Below are positions 14,618 through 16,916 of a DNA stretch of 16,916 nucleotides, in pieces. The notes under the pieces were generated by a model. It did no database searches. It was not told the origin of the DNA and worked only from the letters and a program-made list of their open reading frames with translations. Origin of the DNA: Promethearchaeota archaeon (GTDB taxonomy: Archaea > Asgardarchaeota > Lokiarchaeia > Sigynarchaeales > SOKP01). Location: NCBI GenBank assembly GCA_019894735.1, contig JAGXOB010000043.1:1-16916 (forward strand), read 5' to 3'. A program made the translations under genes and the position numbers. How positions within the stretch are numbered: the stretch's first letter is position 1; each line of letters opens with the position of its first letter.

Positions 14618-15193
14618 CTACTTATAATTCATCTTAGATTTATACACTAATTCTGCGATCTTCTGAAAAACAATCTTTACATTTTCTCCAGTAAGAGCTG
14701 AAGTTTCAAAATACGGAGCATTTAGTTTTTCGCTTAGATGTTCTGCCATGGGGAGTATTATTTTCCTTTCTTCTTTCAAATCCACTTTGTTCCCAATTAA
14801 AATTCTCGGCACTCCACTAAGGCCATATTTTACTGCGGAACTATACCAATTGTTAACATTACTAAATGTACTAGAACGTGTCGTATCAAATACTAGAAGA
14901 ATTCCATCTGCTCCGTTAAAGTACGGACGGTGGAGCATGTAGAATTGGGGTTGTCCTGCAATGTCCCAAAACATAAGATTTATGGTGGCGTCTTGATCTT
15001 CCAATTCAATTGGTTCTTTCAAAATCGAAACTCCTACGGTCGGTAAATATTTTTCCTCAAATTGATTAGTAGCAAAGTTCGCAAGAAGGCTCGTTTTCCC
15101 AACTGCAGGGTCTCCAATAACGATAACCTTATATATCGCATCAGTTTTTCCTTTGAAAACGATGGTCCCATCTTTTTTCTCGTTATTACTCAT
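14618..15193 (-). CDS. Ras/Rab-like small GTPase, canonical motifs
   Basis: This 191-residue GTPase has an N-terminal extension of about 18 polar residues, then the G domain: GDPAVGKTS (27-35), switch I Thr52 in LPTVGVS, WDIAGQPQF (76-84) with catalytic Gln81, GNKVD (134-138) and ETSALTGEN (163-171). G5 reads SAL where SAK is usual. All hydrolysis residues are present, unlike the GTPase at 9215. The C-terminus (YKSKMNYK) has no Cys, so no prenyl anchor is predicted, as in other archaeal small GTPases. Its closest pattern is the Rab/Ras branch. Partners are unknown; roadblock/longin-type proteins are the usual candidates in Asgard genomes. A TATA-like AAATATAAATAAG lies about 60 bases upstream. 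Confidence 0.92.
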   Translation of the reverse strand: MSNNEKKDGTIVFKGKTDAIYKVIVIGDPAVGKTSLLANFATNQFEEKYLPTVGVSILKEPIELEDQDATINLMFWDIAGQPQFYMLHRPYFNGADGILLVFDTTRSSTFSNVNNWYSSAVKYGLSGVPRILIGNKVDLKEERKIILPMAEHLSEKLNAPYFETSALTGENVKIVFQKIAELVYKSKMNYK

Positions 15194-15400
15194 ATGATTT
15201 TCGATCGTTTGTGATTTTAATTTACTTTAGTTATAATTAATATGAACTTCTTATTTATATTTCTTAACAATTCACCTTTACAATTTAAGCTATAGGTTTA
15301 AAAAAGCTAAGTTTTAACCGAAAATTTTTTCAAATCAGAAACAAAGTAACTCTTTTTAATTTATTTTAGATGATGAAATTGAAATGAAATTTTAACAGAT

Positions 15401-15427
15401 AGATAATAATTCTTTGTTATATTATCT
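15401..15427. repeat. 8-bp inverted repeat in divergent promoter region
   Basis: AGATAATA (15401-15408) and TATTATCT (15420-15427) are exact complements with an 11-base spacer, 46 bases before the HAD start. The 279-base region between the GTPase and the HAD gene holds no gene that I can support. Composition makes a chance match possible. Confidence 0.25.
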
Positions 15428-15472
15428 CTATTCTTAATATTTACCAAATATTGAAAAGATCTGAGCTTAACA

Positions 15473-16180
15473 TTGATAAAAGCAATTTCATTTGATCTTT
15501 GGAATACATTGTTTCAAAATATATCCTACACCAATATAAGGAAAGGTCTAATCAAAAGACTCCTAGAGAAAAATGGCTTTAAAATTTCGAATGCACATTT
15601 AAATCAAGTTTTTAATAATAATTTCAATTTCCTAAATCCTCAATTTAAAACTACGCAATTTAGACATATTTATACTCACACTAGAATAAATAATATGTTT
15701 AATGAGTTACAGGTTGAGAATGAAATAGAAGAAATAAAGGAAATTAACGAAGCATTTGAAAACCTTATGCTTGCTAATCCTCCAAATTTGAGAAAAGGAG
15801 TTTTCGATACATTAAAAACTTTAAGTGTCGATTATAGTCTTGCGATTATTTCTGATACTGGAATTACGCCTGGTAAGATAATCCGAGAAGTTCTAAAGGT
15901 GTATAACATTTTAGACTTTTTTGAGGCTACTGTCTTTTCTGACGAAACAGGTTTCTACAAACCTCATCCAATTGCGTTTAAAACGGCATTAAATTACCTT
16001 GATTGTTCCCCAAGTAATGCAATTCATGTTGGTGACTTGTTAGATACAGATATTAAAGGAGCAATTAATTACCAAATGCAAACAGTTTGGATTAGAGATA
16101 CTCAAACAAAAAATCCCGGCAATATAGCGCCAGATTACGAGATTTCAGAAATTCTCAATGTTATAAATAAGTTAAATTAA
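15473..16180 (+). CDS. HAD-superfamily hydrolase with DLWNT motif I
   Basis: This 235-residue HAD protein starts at a TTG. The motif I strand (IKAISFDLWNTLF) begins immediately, and no ATG lies upstream in frame within it, so the TTG is well supported. Motif I has nucleophile D8, but the second Asp (usually D-x-D) is W10. Motif II is S127 in IISDTG, motif III is K163 in YKPHP, and motif IV is GDLLDTD (187-193). A helical cap spans about 20-105. Loss of the second Asp removes the general acid/base of phosphatases, so a classic phosphomonoesterase is less likely; some dehalogenase-like and uncharacterised HAD members show this. Its stop is 8 bases before the stop end of the convergent coiled-coil gene. 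Substrate unknown. Confidence 0.8.
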   Translation: MIKAISFDLWNTLFQNISYTNIRKGLIKRLLEKNGFKISNAHLNQVFNNNFNFLNPQFKTTQFRHIYTHTRINNMFNELQVENEIEEIKEINEAFENLMLANPPNLRKGVFDTLKTLSVDYSLAIISDTGITPGKIIREVLKVYNILDFFEATVFSDETGFYKPHPIAFKTALNYLDCSPSNAIHVGDLLDTDIKGAINYQMQTVWIRDTQTKNPGNIAPDYEISEILNVINKLN

Positions 16181-16188
16181 AAAAAAGC

Positions 16189-16818
16189 CTAACTTTTAAT
16201 CATTAATTTATTAATCCAATTAGGGATACTTTCTATTATTTCAACTTTTATAGTATTTGAAGTTGTATCTTGCTCGTTCATCAGATCATTCAACGAAATA
16301 GCTGAATCTAATCTAGTTATTATTTGTGCAAATTGATTTAGCATACTATGACCCCCCGTGAATTCGAATATATCTATCCTAAGTTGCTTTAAAATTGTTT
16401 TAACATATTTAGGGTCATCCTTGTTTTCTAACTTTGCCTCAAGTTCATTAAACTGTTTTACAATTAGGTCTCTTCTGTCTGTTGCTGATTCATCTCTTTC
16501 GATCGTATTCTCGATTCCTGTCTTTATTGAAGGAGTAGAGGATAAGTTCGTAATTAATGATTTAACCAAATTCAATTCGTCTTCTAAAGATTTTTGGTTT
16601 TTAATTACGTTGCTTAATTGAGGTAGGAAACCTTTGATATCAATTGTAACCTTATTTAATTCGTCGACCATATCTGTCAATTGCGTGATTTTCAAGTTAG
16701 TTTGTCCCATTTTAGTAATAATATCCAACCCAAACTTCTCCAATATTGAAGAAAAAATGGTCATTTTTTTATCAAACTCTTTTAGGGAACTAGATAAATC
16801 TTCTTCATTCGTATCCAT
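16189..16818 (-). CDS. Predicted coiled-coil protein, about 209 residues
   Basis: No family recognised. The protein is mainly helical and polar. Heptad-like spacing of Leu, Ile and Val runs through about residues 14-90 (LKEFDKKMTIFSSILEKF, MVDELNKVTIDIKGFL, NQKSLEDELNLVKSLI), followed by a Ser/Thr-rich linker. A second helical block (about 115-165) follows, with a charged KLENKDDPKYVKTILKQL. The C-terminus is a short hydrophobic-polar mixture with SIPNWINKL. No signal peptide or membrane segment is seen. I chose ATG 16818 because GAGTGA lies just upstream and a TATA-like element lies 23-31 bases upstream; a GTG at 16827 is in frame. A scaffold or tether role is possible but unsupported. Confidence 0.6.
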   Translation of the reverse strand: MDTNEEDLSSSLKEFDKKMTIFSSILEKFGLDIITKMGQTNLKITQLTDMVDELNKVTIDIKGFLPQLSNVIKNQKSLEDELNLVKSLITNLSSTPSIKTGIENTIERDESATDRRDLIVKQFNELEAKLENKDDPKYVKTILKQLRIDIFEFTGGHSMLNQFAQIITRLDSAISLNDLMNEQDTTSNTIKVEIIESIPNWINKLMIKS

Positions 16819-16858
16819 TGATTTCACTCTAAAGTATTAAATATTAAAATTTTTTTAT

Positions 16859-16894
16859 TCCCTAAAATTAAAGTTTTTTTGCTACTTTTAGGGA
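16859..16894. repeat. 9-bp inverted repeat at the right edge, operator-like
   Basis: TCCCTAAAA (16859-16867) and TTTTAGGGA (16886-16894) are exact complements with an 18-base spacer. The second arm is followed by ATATTATATAAG, a TATA-like element reading toward a plus-strand gene beyond the window. The repeat thus lies between two divergent promoters. The GGG/CCC ends make it less likely to be chance than the pure AT repeats. Confidence 0.4.
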
Positions 16895-16916
16895 GAATAT
16901 TATATAAGATCAATTT

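Noticed and set aside
9215..15193. C-terminal prenylation of the two small GTPases
   Set aside because: Neither protein has a Cys in its last residues, so no CaaX or Rab-type anchor is present.

Overview
The window looks like a piece of an Asgard (Lokiarchaeia-like) archaeal chromosome. This is an inference from four things: strong AT bias with TATA-box-like promoters, some placed for leaderless or nearly leaderless transcripts; two separate eukaryote-like Ras/Rab-type small GTPases; a surface protein with a cytosolic domain that resembles roadblock/longin folds; and an archaeal MCT-1-like PUA protein. No rRNA, tRNA, CRISPR array or transposase was recognised.

Left arm (1-3971, all minus strand). 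A probable operon runs leftward from about 4010: a HAD phosphatase, a 559-residue protein with two fused PlsC-type acyltransferase domains, and a DUF2229-type [4Fe-4S] protein related to activators of 2-hydroxyacyl-CoA dehydratases. Spacings are 13 and 20 bases. Behind its own promoter lies the N-terminus of an FAD-binding oxidase whose layout recalls DHCR24 (sterol/isoprenoid side-chain reductases); it runs off the left edge. The theme is lipid or acyl metabolism.

Centre (3972-11754, plus strand). A 626-base gap holds one plausible 47-codon ORF and a nested inverted repeat. It is followed by an SCP2-like lipid carrier, a 770-residue single-pass surface protein with a cytosolic roadblock/longin-like domain, an MFS transporter, a small GTPase with altered G3 and G4 motifs, and a tryptophanase/tyrosine phenol-lyase family enzyme with an extra segment of about 45 residues. 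Just after the lyase lies a start-less fragment that reads like a PCP_red domain, with a perfect 10-bp hairpin over its 5' end.

Right arm (11755-16916, strands alternating gene by gene). It holds a DUF6512-like membrane protein, two small hypothetical proteins, an MCT-1/Tma20-like PUA protein, a divergently transcribed 2H phosphoesterase sharing its TATA element, a canonical Ras-like GTPase, a HAD hydrolase lacking the second motif I aspartate, and a predicted coiled-coil protein. At the right edge a 9-bp inverted repeat precedes another plus-strand TATA element.

How the parts may work together is inference. The lipid-related genes (two acyltransferase domains, SCP2-like carrier, DHCR24-like oxidase, DUF2229 protein) could share a membrane-lipid theme. 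The surface protein and the two GTPases could form an envelope-to-cytosol signalling theme. Nothing in the sequence proves that either set forms one system.
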